From positions 42,865,080 to 42,929,079 of the forward strand of contig OW121741.1 of NCBI GenBank assembly GCA_933228675.1: 64,000 bases of DNA. The letters run 5' to 3'. Shown one piece after another: positions 1 to 10,786 of the stretch. The stretch's first letter is position 1; each line of letters begins with the position of its first letter. The notes below the pieces were generated by a model that saw nothing but the letters and a program-made list of their open reading frames with translations, was not told the DNA's origin and did no database searches. The stretch is from Stomorhina lunata. Lineage: Eukaryota > Arthropoda > Insecta > Diptera > Rhiniidae. The position numbers were made by a program, and so were the translations under genes.

Positions 1-785
1 AATCCTCCCTTAAAGTTCTCTGTTAAATTTCATCAAAACCGGCCCATAAACACCTGAGATATCGCCAAAACACTACATTTGATGTTCCCCAAATTTCCGA
101 AAGTGCTCATTTGCTTAAAAAATACAATCGAAATATAAAAAAAAAACAATTTTCCTTGACGATGGGCCCACATAAATTATATATCAGACTTTGGAAAACT
201 CTTCCGCGAAGCACGCTTTTGAATTTCATGAATATTGGGCAATAATACCTAAAATATGGTTTAGAAAGTAAAATCGATGTATTGCAAATTGAAAAATTCA
301 AAATTTTAGAGAAAACTTTATTTGATTTTTTTTGCACTTTCACAGGTGTTTATGGACCGATTTTAATGATATTTAATAGTGTGTATTTAGGGAGTACGTC
401 CTGATATATAATTTATGTCGGTGTATTTCCGAGGAGCTTCACAAACCTGATTTCAGCAGACGGATATACTTTATACTCGTATATCTTTAATCAGTGGTCT
501 GACTTTTGAACATTGTAAAGGAAATATATTTATGTATGATGGGCCTGCATAATTCAATAACAGATTTTAGGAAATCTTCCTACTCAGCACGTTATAGAAT
601 TTGATAAAAATCGGTCCACAAACACCTGGAATATCTCCAAAACCCTACAATCGATGAAAATTTTCTAAAATGTGATATAAAATTCAAAATATATTTTTTC
701 AAAAATATAGTTATCGGCAATTTGCGGAACAGTGAGTCTGATGTTTTAGTGATTTATTTTAATCCTAAGACATGATATATAATAA
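1..785. repeat. dispersed repeat, left-edge fragment
   Basis: AT-rich non-coding DNA. Phrases such as 'cataaacacctgagatatcg', 'tttatatcaga' and 'atttcatcaaaa' recur almost unchanged at about 18640-19350, so this is a copy of the same dispersed repeat, cut by the window edge. Several internal sub-repeats are seen (around 30-75, 335-370, 600-650). No coding capacity is supported. The family is not identified; it has the style of the long non-autonomous repeats common in fly genomes. Confidence 0.6.
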
Positions 786-1521
786 CACTGCTCTGCAGCT
801 AAATCCTCCTTTTAATAAAACTATGCGGACTATATGGATCTTGATGCGCTAAACTCAAATCCGTTTTCGGTTTTTCTCCATGAGATCTCGATTTTTTTTA
901 TGGGCGTGGCAAATTTTTCCCCTTAAATTAGTCAGGTACGGAGACCTATTTCGTCCTAACTCGAGAACGACTCATCCGATTTTCAAAATTAAAACACTTG
1001 AAGTTGCATTGCAATATTGGGTACCTGCTGTAAATTGGTAATAAAATTCACATTTTTAAACCGATTTTTATGGTTTATAGAATAAGCTCTTAAGATATGT
1101 AGCTCTTAGAAAATATGTAGATATGTGGCTCTTAGAAAAATGTTTAAAATGTTAAAATTTTTAATTACATTTTTAACCTGAATTACGAATTTCGCACGAA
1201 AATAATGTTGTTCTCCATTAATTTCTTAATAACTCCGAAACGATAAGAGATAAGAGAAAAATTATATAGACTAAAATAAATGCAATTTTGTTATGCATCT
1301 TCAAGTAATTTTGAAAATCGGATGAGTCGTTCTCGAGTTAGGACGAAATAGGTCTCCGTACCTGACTAATTTAAGGGGAAAAATTTGCCACGCCCATAAA
1401 AAAAATCCAGATCTCATGTAGAAAAACCGAAAACGGATTTGAGTTTAGCGCATCAAGATCCATATAGTCCGCATAGTTTTATTAAAAGGAAAGACAGAAA
1501 ATGAATTCTTGCAGAGCAGTG
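786..1521. mobile_element. foldback-type MITE, CACTG termini, ~220-bp TIRs
   Basis: The element begins CACTGCTCTGCA and ends with the reverse complement. After a short diverged stretch the arms match nearly base for base for about 200 bp (left ~810-1000, right ~1305-1495), around a 300-bp AT-rich centre. Both ends are flanked by TAA (783-785 and 1522-1524), consistent with a 3-bp target duplication. A 3-bp TSD with CACT-type ends fits the CACTA/EnSpm group, while a TAA target also fits PIF/Harbinger; I cannot decide between them. No ORF, so non-autonomous. Confidence 0.75.
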
Positions 1522-1524
1522 TAA

Positions 1525-2420
1525 TTGTATATCGATGAGGATTATTTTTCTAGGATTTACACAGAAAATAATTTACTCAAATTGACAGCCTAAAATCTTT
1601 TTAAAAATTTATTTTGCGCATTCATCTAAACCTAATAAACTCTGAAATGGTTCGATAAAAGATAACTTTTAAATATTGTTCAGGAACCTATCAAAATCGG
1701 TCTACTAACTAGGGAGATGGACTTGGTTTGCCACTGATTTGCTAATATAGTTCTGATATATGCACATTAAAAATGCATGTATCAAATATAATTTGGATAC
1801 TAAGGCTAGAATAATACTTCTCAAATGTTATTGTTTACTAATTCATCTGAATAAGTTCATTAGCTTTAAAATTATAACTACTTTTCCAATATAGATATTT
1901 TACGTCAGTAACAATAAGTTTTTCTAGTATAGGTCTGATATCCATTCAAAAGTTGTATATCTCACTAATCTAAGGCTTGTATAGATTGACGATACAATCA
2001 CTCCCAAATATTATTGCCAAAGGTTAGATCTAGATCGGCCCGCTTAGAGTTTTATATAACTAACCAAGAATTTGTTTTAACTGTCATACGTAATTTATGA
2101 ATTCAGTCATATGTATATAAAGAAGAAACAATATTTACCAAATATTATTGAAAAGGGACTCAACGGTTTACTAAGTTCAGATAAAAGTTCATTTTTATGA
2201 ACTTTTTAGAACCGTAAAGTCTTACGTTTTCTGAGTTCACGAATCACAAACTATGTATATGGGAAATATGTATATTTAGATATATAAACCAAGGTAATTA
2301 AAAAATGAATTTATACCGATGCATAGCGATGTAGTTTATACATCGGTCTGAAAAATATCAGAATATATCTACACTTAAAAAGCTGTGCCAGTTATTTTTC
2401 AAAGTTGGAATTTGTATGGC
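1525..2420. other. AT-rich intergenic DNA, dispersed-repeat debris
   Basis: No gene, RNA or bounded element recognised. Short phrases of the 'atcggtctactaac' type suggest old copies of the dispersed repeats found elsewhere in the window. Confidence 0.4.
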
Positions 2421-2741
2421 GCCAACCCCCAGATTTGTTGGAAAAATAATCCCTTGAAAATTTGAGGTTAATCGGATCGGGGAAAGCGTGCCCAAATGAC
2501 ATTCCCAAAATTGCAAAATACCAGATTTTTTTAAATTGATTGTAAGTACTAAATAGCTGAATTTAGTCAAAATATTAACAAAATTACTTAGTGTCTTTTC
2601 ATAATGAAAAATTCTACTTTTTTCATTATGAAAAATCATTTTTTGATTTTTTGAAAATTTTGCTCAACAAATTTTACAAATTATAAATTATCGTTTCAGG
2701 TTCATAAAAGAAACAAATAAGAGAATAAAACACAGAAAAAC

Positions 2742-3768
2742 CAGGGACCGTAACTGTTATAACTTTTATCGTAAAAGTCAGAAAAAAAGTTATTTTTTGA
2801 CTTTTATTTTTTCGAGCAAAAATAAAAGTTATTTTTTAACTTAAATAATTGAAAAATTAGGATTTATCAGGCTTGAGTTCATTTTTAATTTTCAAATTAT
2901 ATATATATAATATAATTCCCCGACAACATTCCAATTGGAACAAGGGGTACTTCTCTCAGAAATTATTAATTTGAAAATTTGAAAGTAATAATGTGGAGAA
3001 AAACTGAACAAATTATTTTTGAACGCGGCTAGTGGATTGCAATTTCTGTTCCGCCACATGACGTCATCAGCACTTAGCGCCCTCGACCACAGTCGAGTTA
3101 TCAAATTAGATATTTTTTAACTGTTATTTTTTCGAGCAAAAATAATAATTATTTTTGAATTTTATTATTTCGAGCATGAATAAAAGTTATTTTTTTACTT
3201 TTATTTTTTCGAGCAGAAATAAAAGTTACTTGTTTAAATTCATGATAAATTTATTGAAAATTTTTGTCAAACAAAGATAATTTTTCAGTGAAAATAATTT
3301 GCATACGCTCAAAACTTAATGGAGTTGAGTTTCGCAATCATAATTAGGGTTGAAAACCCAAAAATAGCTTTTATTTCTGCTCGAAAAAATAAAAGTCAAA
3401 AAATAACTTTTATTTTTGCTCGAAAAAATAAAAGTCAAAAAATAACTTTTATTTTTGCTCGAAAAAATAAAAGTAAAAAAATAAATTTTATTCATGATCG
3501 AAATAATAAAAGTCAAAAATAACTATTATTTTTGCTCGAAAAAATAAAAGTTCAAAAATAAATTTTATTTTTGCTCAAAAAAATAAAAATCAAAAAATAA
3601 CTTTTTTTTTCTAAAAAAATAAAAATCAGATTTTTAAAAATCATCGCATTTTATGAAAATTTCGTCCAAGACTATCAAAATGGTATACCTGGTTTTATTC
3701 TCCAACATTTCCTTGCGGTTGTTTTTTTAAATCAAAAATTCAAAAATAACAGTTGTTTTCGGTCCCTG
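2742..3768. mobile_element. non-autonomous hAT element with CAGGGACCG ends
   Basis: The ends are CAGGGACCG and its reverse complement CGGTCCCTG. The exact 8-bp sequence AGAAAAAC lies immediately outside both ends (2734-2741 and 3769-3776). An 8-bp TSD and a CAGGG terminus are the hAT signature. The interior is built of a ~35-bp tandem unit (core 'ttatttttgctcg' / 'cgagcaaaaataa') that runs in one orientation on the left (2770-2850, 3115-3235) and the other on the right (3365-3620), so the whole element can fold back. No transposase. A 201-bp SINE is inserted at 2900-3100. Confidence 0.85.
2900..3100 (-). mobile_element. SINE-like insertion nested in hAT MITE
   Basis: The sequence is flanked by TCAAATTA at 2892-2899 and 3101-3108 (8-bp duplication). 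Read on the minus strand, its 3' end (about 2962-2915) is the same tail as the intact SINE at 62340-62656 ('gagagaagtaccccttgttc' through 'ttgtcggggaatta', then AT repeats). The 5' part differs from that SINE: it has 'tggtcgagggcgc', which resembles a pol III A box, but no good B box is visible. Possibly a different SINE head sharing the same tail. Confidence 0.6.
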
Positions 3769-3976
3769 AGAAAAACTGGTGTCGATATCTTGAACCGTTT
3801 CGCCGTACCTACGATTTTAGATCTTAGTATTTCGAGAAAATGTAATTTTTCGATCATAATTTGATTATATGATTGATCAGTTCAATTTTAGTAAAATTAA
3901 TGGTAAATATTTCCTCAGTCTGTGGAAAATTTATTTTTTTTAGCATTTTCAGCAAATCTGGGGGTTGGCCCGAAAC

Positions 3977-4670
3977 ATATACCTTCAAGAAATTTTTTCC
4001 ATATACACAATTGGCACTCTAATCCATATATCAACCATTTCATAACATAACTTTTGAAACACCATTATTGAAGGGTATCTAAGATTTGGCAAAGCCTAAT
4101 AAAACAATCTCACTTGTTAAAGAATATATTAGAAACTTTCAAGGACATCTAGTACAAATATTGACAAAAAAAATTTGCGCCGTTTTAGTTTCCATGTCTG
4201 TTTATGTTTGAAAGTAAGTGTTTTTAATAAATATTATAATTCTGGTATTAAACAATTACTTTTAAATATTTTTGTAGAAATTCGTGATTTTTTCATGAAA
4301 AATTAAAAAAAGCAAATTTTGACCCAGGAAAAAAGGGTTAAAAGTATTCAATTTTGGTTATACATTCTCCATATACTGAGCAATAATATGGATTTATAGT
4401 TTTATCAAAATTGAACAGAAGTAAAATTTGATAACTATTTATTTCTCTAAATAATGAACAAAAAATTGTATTTTGGCTAAAAATGAAGAATTCATTATAC
4501 GCATATATCTCAAAAAAAAAATGTTTATCATACAAACGCGGTACAGTGCACTTACTATGTGTTAGGCTCAGGACTTTTAAGCTCATATTGATAGTAGCCT
4601 TACTATTCTTCTCGTTATGCTTTTTAAAATTAACTTGGTTACCAAAATCGTAAAAATAACACTCGTCCGT
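3977..4670. other. AT-rich intergenic DNA, nothing recognised
   Basis: Short ORFs only, with no family resemblance. An inverted match (GCCAACCCCCAGATTTG at 2421-2437, reverse complement at 3953-3969) brackets the hAT element and may be the short TIRs of an older element that hosts it. Confidence 0.35.
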
Positions 4671-4674
4671 AATT

Positions 4675-5265
4675 CTAGAGGGTCAAAATTTCTCAGAAAA
4701 ATCAAAGTTGCAATTAGGTATTTCGATTTCTTTGAAACTTGGTAAAAGTTTAGTGTTAGGTATGAGTAATTTTTGTGCCAAAGGATTTTTGAAAATTTTC
4801 AAAATTCTGGGAACCACAGGGCACTAAATTTTGAGATAACTTAATTTTTAAAATTTAATATCTCTGAGACATTTTCAACAATTTTGCTCAAATTTATATG
4901 ACTTTTAGATAATTTGTGTGTGTTTTAAACTAAATAAAGTCCAAAAATTTATTGTCAAAATTTGACCAAAAAAAAAGTTAAACAATTTTTTATTTCATTT
5001 TTTTCACTTAGCACCCCTACGATTTTTACGATTAATAATAATTTTATGATTCCTTGTCTTTTCACGAAAAAATTGAATTGATGAAGACTTTAAAATTGAC
5101 GGAGATATTATATTTTTAAGCCGGCAATGTACGCACTGTAACGTGCGAACTCAATCGTGCGCATGCGCTGCTCGTCTCTAGTAGTGAACTTAACTTTTAC
5201 CAAGTTTCAAAGAAATCGAAATAGCTAATTGTAACTTTGATTTTTTTGAGAAATTTTGACCCTAG
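4675..5265. mobile_element. MITE with ~90-bp TIRs, CTAG termini
   Basis: The left arm (4675-4760; 'ggtcaaaatttctcag', 'tttcgatttctttgaaactt') and right arm (5180-5265) are near-perfect reverse complements. AATT flanks both ends (4671-4674 and 5266-5269), a possible 4-bp target duplication, though the CTAG/AATT context is itself palindromic. The interior is AT-rich except for a short GC-rich stretch near 5130-5180. No coding capacity. Confidence 0.7.
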
Positions 5266-5328
5266 AATTATTGAATTATTATTATAATTCTATAAATATT
5301 TATAATAATTATTGTATGTATTTATGTA

Positions 5329-6632
5329 ATGGGTGTTTTTTTTAGAGGTATAGAACTTCGAATTGAAATAAAACACAAGAAAATCGTTTTAATGTCCATC
5401 AATTTGGCTTTATTGGAAGGATAATTTTATGCCATTAATGTTTAAATATGATTTCGGGCATGTGGCCGCCGCGGCTGGCTCAAATAAAGCCAATTCTACA
5501 GGTCCAATTTTCAACTACTTTTTCGAGCATATGGGGCCGTATGTTGGCAATAACGCCACGAATGTTGGCTTCCAAGTCCCCTAACGTTTCTGGTTTGTTG
5601 GCGTAGACGAGCGACTTCACATATCCCCATAGAAAATAATCCAGTGGTGTCAAATCGCACGATCTTGGTGGCCAATTGACAGGTCCATTCCGCGAAATTA
5701 TGCGCTCATCGAATGTTTCCTTCAATAAATCAATTGTGACGTGCGCTGTGTGGCATGTAGCGCCGTCTTGTTGGAACCACAACTCATCCACATTCATGCC
5801 ATCCAATTGGGGAACAAAATAGTCGGTTATCATGGCTCTATACCGGTCTCCATTTATCGTAACTGACTCTCCAGCATTATTTCGGAAGAAGTATGGCCCA
5901 ATGACTCCACCAGCTCATAGAGCACACCAAACAGTCAGTTTTTGTGGATGTAATGGCGTCTCAAGGGTCTCATGTGGATTCTCTTCACTCCAAATGCGGC
6001 AATTTTGCTTGTTGACGTAGCCATTCAACCAAAAATGAGCCTCATTACTGAACAAAATTTTGCGATGAAAATCAGCATCGAGATCAATCTCATTTTCGGC
6101 CCATACACCAAAATCACGACGCATTGCATGGTCTCGCGGCTTTAATTCTTGCACAAGCTGGATCTTGTAAGGTCGCAAGCCAAGATCTTTGCGCAAAATC
6201 TTCCATAAAGTTGATGGACAAAGCTCCAATTGCTGTGCACGGTGGCGAATCGATTCATTCGGGTCCTCTTCAACACTTTGCTCTACAGCGGCAATTGTTT
6301 CTTCGGTGCACACTGTTCGACGTCGCTGCGGATGCGTATTATCACATAGAGTAAACGTAGTGCGAAAACGATCCATGGTTAACCGAATTAATTGCTCTGA
6401 TGGACGATTATGTCGACCATAAAATGGACGGAGCTTGCGGTAAACTTCGCGAACTGAACCATTATTTTCGAAATAAATTTGCACGATTTGCAAGCGTTGT
6501 TCTTTTGTCAACCTGTTCATGATGAAATGGCAAACCAAACTAAATATTAATCACTTGACAGCTGACAAAATGGCCGCCAGTTAAAAAAGTGATGCCAACT
6601 TAAAGTTCAATACCTCAATAAAAAACACCCGA
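5329..6632 (-). mobile_element. rosa-type (DD41D) mariner-like element, copy 1
   Basis: 1,304-bp element between TA dinucleotides (5327-5328 and 6633-6634). The ends are ATGGGTGTTTTTT... and ...AAAACACCCGA, imperfect inverted repeats of about 30 bp that include 'aggtat(a/t)gaactt'. It is nearly identical to the elements at 21509-22811 and 29775-31077. It encodes a broken transposase on the minus strand. Confidence 0.92.
5435..6520 (-). pseudogene. rosa-type DD41D transposase, two nonsense mutations
   Basis: Reads from MNRLTKEQ (start near 6520) in one frame collinear with the intact copy at 21615-22700. Two stops interrupt it. TGG>TGA at 5915-5917 cuts the tryptophan in the 'VWCALWAGG' motif, between the first and second catalytic residues. 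CGA>TGA at 5480-5482 removes the last ~15 residues. The N-terminal paired-type helix-turn-helix region, the QQDGATCH motif and the CDLTPLDYFLW motif are still readable. The first catalytic aspartate reads SNEAHF (Asn for Asp), as in copy 2. Not functional. Confidence 0.92.
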
Positions 6633-6634
6633 TA

Positions 6635-6821
6635 CATATGTTATACAAACATATAAACATAATTTAAGCCCTGAAGTCTCAAATTCAAGAACTTTAGCCA
6701 ACACCCTTGATTTGTAATTAAAGGTATTTAGCATAAAATTTGCCGCATTCGATATCGATCGAAATGTAAGATATTTCTGAAACATTTGTATTGCACAGTT
6801 TTAGGATAATATAAATAACAC
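6635..6821. other. short AT-rich spacer
   Basis: Spacer between the rosa element and the next MITE. Nothing recognised. Confidence 0.4.
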
Positions 6822-7047
6822 ATCTGTGGCTTAGTGCTAAAAGGGCCAATGTCAAAAAAAACTAGTTTTGAGAAAATTTGATTTTAAGTTGTTATTTTCC
6901 ATATAATTTCATAGTAAAGTTGCCCTAAAAAACTATTATAAATCTGTTCAGAGTTAAGTAAGAGGGTTTAATAAGGGAATCTAATGCAATGATTAACTCA
7001 AAACAACAAAAAATTGACATTGGCCCTTTTAGCACCAAGCCACAGAT
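6822..7047. mobile_element. small MITE, ~35-bp TIRs
   Basis: 226 bp bounded by ATCTGTGGCTTAGTGCTAAA and its reverse complement with one mismatch (TTGG for TTAG). The match continues through 'agggccaatgtcaa'. The interior is AT-rich with no ORF. The target duplication is not clear (AT-rich flanks), so the superfamily is unassigned. Confidence 0.7.
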
Positions 7048-8297
7048 ATAATAAATAATGTTTACTACATTGCAACTTATTTGCCAAAAGTTTCCTGATA
7101 AAAGAATATCATTTAAACTAAATGTTTTGACAAAAAAATGGATATGTTAAAAAATCAAATTCTATTAAATTATTAAGCGTAAAATAAATTATTTTGAAAA
7201 TCCCTAAGGTATGCTACACAATATTTGCTTAAAAGTTTGAGTTTGCAAACGAAATCGAATGCGGCGATTTTGCCCCAGATCGAGTAAGAGATTTTCCTCA
7301 TCGATTCGTGGTTTTAGATCATTTTAAACCATTAAAGCCATTTCCAAAACATAGTTTTGATACAGTTGAACTTATTTTTTTTTATGAAATTCACCGACAC
7401 ATATATCGTAATCATTTTTTTCGTCGTTAACCATGTCTGTTTTACAGGCTGACAAAATCATGAAAAAAATCTGACAAAAAATGTTAAATATTTCCCTTCA
7501 ATATTTTCCAGCATTTTAATATCATGGGGAGAGTGAAGAGACGTAAAGCTACGATTAGGTTAGCGTATCTTTTTTGGATGTGACACGTGCTGTGTGTTTG
7601 TTTTTTATATAGAAAATTTATTGATATTTGGGAAACTTGTAGAGAAAACGCAAATACACTAAATAAAAAAGGGCTAAATTAGACGATACGAAAAGTTAAG
7701 TTAAAAAATATTGACATACGCACATGCACACACACACATGTCTATTCAAATAACAAGGACACGCAAATAACTCGTGTATTTAAATATTTACTATTTACAC
7801 ATCTATATCTACTGATTACATGTATGCTTTTCAATTGTCTGTGTATTTTTATGACTGTATGAGTAGTCTACAGACGCATGCAATGATATCCTTATCACAA
7901 TGATAAAATTATCTTTATCGCAATTGTTGTTATTGCCGATAATGATATTATTGTTGTTGTTGTTGCTCTTATCTCTTAATTCTTCATAAATTGGGAAAAC
8001 TCTTATCTAACATTTTCACTGCTTAGTTTCTAATATTATTTTGATAATATGACAATCGTGTGATGTTGATAGATAAAGTTTGATATAAAGTTTTTTATAA
8101 AGGATTAATTTTTCTATGCAAATCAATTTCAAACAAATGAAAATGCTTCTGACTTTGGTGTTATTGCATAAACACATTTTTTTGGGTATATTAATGAATA
8201 TTGTATATTTTTATTATAGAAATTATATTGGGTTCTACTAAAGCGCCATTTTCATTTCGTTAAAAACCTTTTTGTTAAAATAAAATTTTTAAAATAA
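7048..8297. other. AT-rich intergenic DNA with microsatellites
   Basis: No gene recognised. Contains a CA-rich run (about 7719-7740), a (TTG)n run near 7948-7968 and several GATAA-like motifs near 7885-7975. It does not obviously match other parts of the window and may be single-copy intergenic sequence. Confidence 0.4.
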
Positions 8298-9471
8298 CCC
8301 AGCAAAACTTTGGTAATGGCAAGTACTCTGATAACTGGTTACCTTGTAACGACTACAACATACCATCCGAATAAATAATAAGTTATTACAGAAGTACTTA
8401 TTTGTAATTAAGATGGTAATTTAAACTGAATGGCCCTGGTTCAAATCCCACCAAGGGCAACAATTTTTTTTAGTTTTTTTTTTTATTAAAAGAGTCTTTT
8501 TAAATGATTTTTGAATTTTAAGAACTTAAATATTATCTTCTGTAAAAAAATTTGTAAAACTAACTCACGTTAATGAAAAAATACCATCATCTCAACTGTG
8601 GACACACACCTCCTCATGGTATCACCCGGGGAGCTAGTTTAACACCCATTAATATTGTGAGTTAACATGTTCCGAGAGTTGTCCCATAAGATCGATAAAA
8701 ATGGGTTAGGATTACGGGCTAGTAATCCTCTCTTGAAAAAAATACAATGAAGAGGATAAAATTAGAATTGAAATGTCCCACTACTTAATGTTAGAGGAGG
8801 ATGTCCGAAACTTCGATAGAAAGACCAATTAGAGAGAATATTCGCACAAGATCGAAATCCATGGAATTCTAAAATATGCTCGGACTTTGACCTTAACAGG
8901 TTGTAACATTTAAGTAAGTAAGAGTCAATCTTATGTAAAAACTTATACAAAAAAGAAGATTTAAATTGTTTAAGTTTTAAAATAATTTTAAAAAAGTTTT
9001 AAAATAATTACAAAAAATCGTATAAAAATATTTTTCCAAAAATTACAACAAAGCAGAAAAAAAGCAGGGAAAAACAAAGTTATTTTCACATGATTTTGGA
9101 TCTAAAAATAAAAATTGTTTATATTAATTATAAACTGCTAAGTTTTCAACCTATGAAGTAGCTCAGTGGAAGAGTCTCTGCCTAGCAGTCGGTGGGTCTG
9201 GGTTCGAGCCCGCATGGGATCATAAAAAAAATTTTGTATTTCGTTTAAAAATATATGTTTTTAATAAAACAACAACAAAAAAGTTGTTGCTGTTGTTGTT
9301 GTTGCTTTCAAATTGCTTACCCAAGTCATTACTTTTCTGCAATTGGTAAGTACTTGCCTCCAATGACATCCCCATGTTAATGTAACGACTTAAACAGCGA
9401 ATGAGTAAGTAGTTCGTGTTCAATAGTTTAACTGTTTAACTCATTATTTGGTAATGAAAAGTTTTACTGGG
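8298..9471 (+). mobile_element. CCCAG TIR element, copy 1
   Basis: Begins CCCAGCAAAACTTTGGTAAT and ends with the reverse complement of CCCAGTAAAACTTTTCATTA. Two near-identical relatives lie at 10787-12080 (inverted) and 33038-34340. This copy lacks two internal stretches (~90 bp and ~40 bp) present in the others. It carries a B-box-like segment near 8441-8460, a LINE 3'-end-like segment (~8585-8920), a tRNA-like segment (~9152-9222) and a (GTT)n run (~9284-9304). No protein recognised, so non-autonomous. The target duplication cannot be fixed; superfamily unknown. Confidence 0.8.
9152..9222 (+). other. tRNA-like segment with pol III A and B boxes
   Basis: Contains TAGCTCAGTGG, a perfect match to the A-box consensus TRGYNNARNGG, and GGTTCGAGCCC, matching the B box, at tRNA spacing. 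The flanks ('atg...cat') can pair as a short acceptor-like stem. It is repeated in the other two CCCAG elements (near 11035-11105 reversed and 34022-34093), so it is part of the mobile element and not a unique tRNA gene. Confidence 0.65.
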
Positions 9472-9526
9472 AAGTTGCGATTTTGCTTAAACAAATTGTT
9501 TGTTAAATGTTCTAACCTTTATCGAT

Positions 9527-10570
9527 GCTAGAAACACAATAACGGCTACGGGCTACACGACTACCGACCACCGTTGTAGCTGTAGCCAAGATTAAACTAA
9601 TTTCTATATTATTGGCGATAATAACAGATTTAGTGCTGTCAACACCATAAAATATTGAAATAAATGAGCGATTTAAACCACTTAACTTTATTTACGATAA
9701 TTACGATGAAGGAAATTGAAATAAACAAATATTTATATATATAATGTATATAATAGTATCTGATAAATATATGATATAAAATTTTATATAACTCTTTTTA
9801 AACTGTCATAACTCACACACTTCATGTGCTAGAGCTACATAGTTTTGGTTATATAAAAGCCCAGTATGTCCTGTATAAAATATATTATTTAAAAGATCAT
9901 ACTTATATCTATGTTGTTGTAAGATATGCGTATTTTAATAGACAAATTTCAGTTGTAAAATATATATATATATATAGAATATATATATATTATTTTAAAA
10001 GTTTATTTTTTTAGTAGCTTTTGTTTGATACCATCGGATATATAAGCTTCTAAAGTTATGATCTATAATTCTTTAAATTTAAAAAGCTCATAACTCTCAA
10101 GCTATAAGTGAGTCCACTGAAATCTTTCTATTAGAATTTTTTTATTCACTTGTACTATCAGGTACATAAAAACTGTTGATATCGGAGGTTGATTACTAAA
10201 AAGGATTTATATAATTTCTTTCAAAATATAAATCGTTATTTTTCGCATCTTATAAATGCGATATTGGCATCACTCGTAAGTAGCTGTTTCTTTTGTAGAC
10301 ATTTTGATTTAATTTTATTAAATTTATTAATTAATGAAATATGCGCAGTTTTAGCAATATTCATTATTGCATTTAAAAAATTTTCAGCCATTATTTAAAA
10401 AAACAAATTAAAAATTTTTATGATCCAAATGTCAAAAATCTATATCAGCTGTTTTCAATGCAGCTTCTGTCTTAAAAATAATTAAGTAGCTGACTACAAG
10501 GCGACTGTTGCAGCCAACGACTTTTGTAGTCGGTGTTCGTGTAGCCTGCTGTAGTGATTGTGTTTCTAGC
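9527..10570. mobile_element. TIR element between the inverted CCCAG copies
   Basis: Starts GCTAGAAACACAAT and ends with its exact reverse complement. Further in, 'ggctacacgaacaccgac' on the right resembles 'gggctacacgactaccgacc' on the left, so the inverted match continues imperfectly for about 60 bp. The interior is AT-rich, with a (TA)n tract near 9960-9992 and no recognisable transposase. The target duplication is unresolved. Confidence 0.6.
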
Positions 10571-10786
10571 CTAATGGAATCATGAGTAATTTAAATAACT
10601 CATACGCACCGTAAAATTTTTAACCAAGAAACAAGGCAGAATGATTAGCAAATGTGATCTACGGAGAGAAAGTTATGTATTTAATTTTCAAATAATAGTG
10701 TTCATTGATAACACTGTTGCACAAGGAAATTGCCTATGAAATAAGATTATCTGATATGTGATGGAAATCGATCGATTTCAGATATA
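10571..10786. other. spacer between TIR elements
   Basis: No feature recognised. Includes the palindrome-like 'atcgatcgat' close to the right-hand element. Confidence 0.35.

Noticed and set aside
3316..3522. Overlapping ORFs on both strands in the hAT MITE
   Set aside because: They are translations of the internal tandem repeat.
2421..3969. Element with GCCAACCCCCAGATTTG ends enclosing the hAT MITE
   Set aside because: The 17-bp match is exact, but the arms stop there and no target duplication is visible. Kept only as a remark.
5832..6422. Plus-strand ORFs of 62-77 codons over rosa copies (also 22012-22602, 30277-30867)
   Set aside because: They are antisense shadows of the transposase, repeated identically in each copy, with no domain of their own.
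9152..9222. Functional tRNA gene
   Set aside because: The pol III boxes are good, but the segment is repeated inside a mobile element and I cannot fold a convincing full acceptor and anticodon stem.
9220..9423. Shared ORF 'MNTNYLLIRCLS...' in all three CCCAG elements as a conserved protein
   Set aside because: It is conserved only because the DNA copies are recent. It reads through the (GTT)n run and the TIR, and in copy 3 into the tRNA-like part. No domain.
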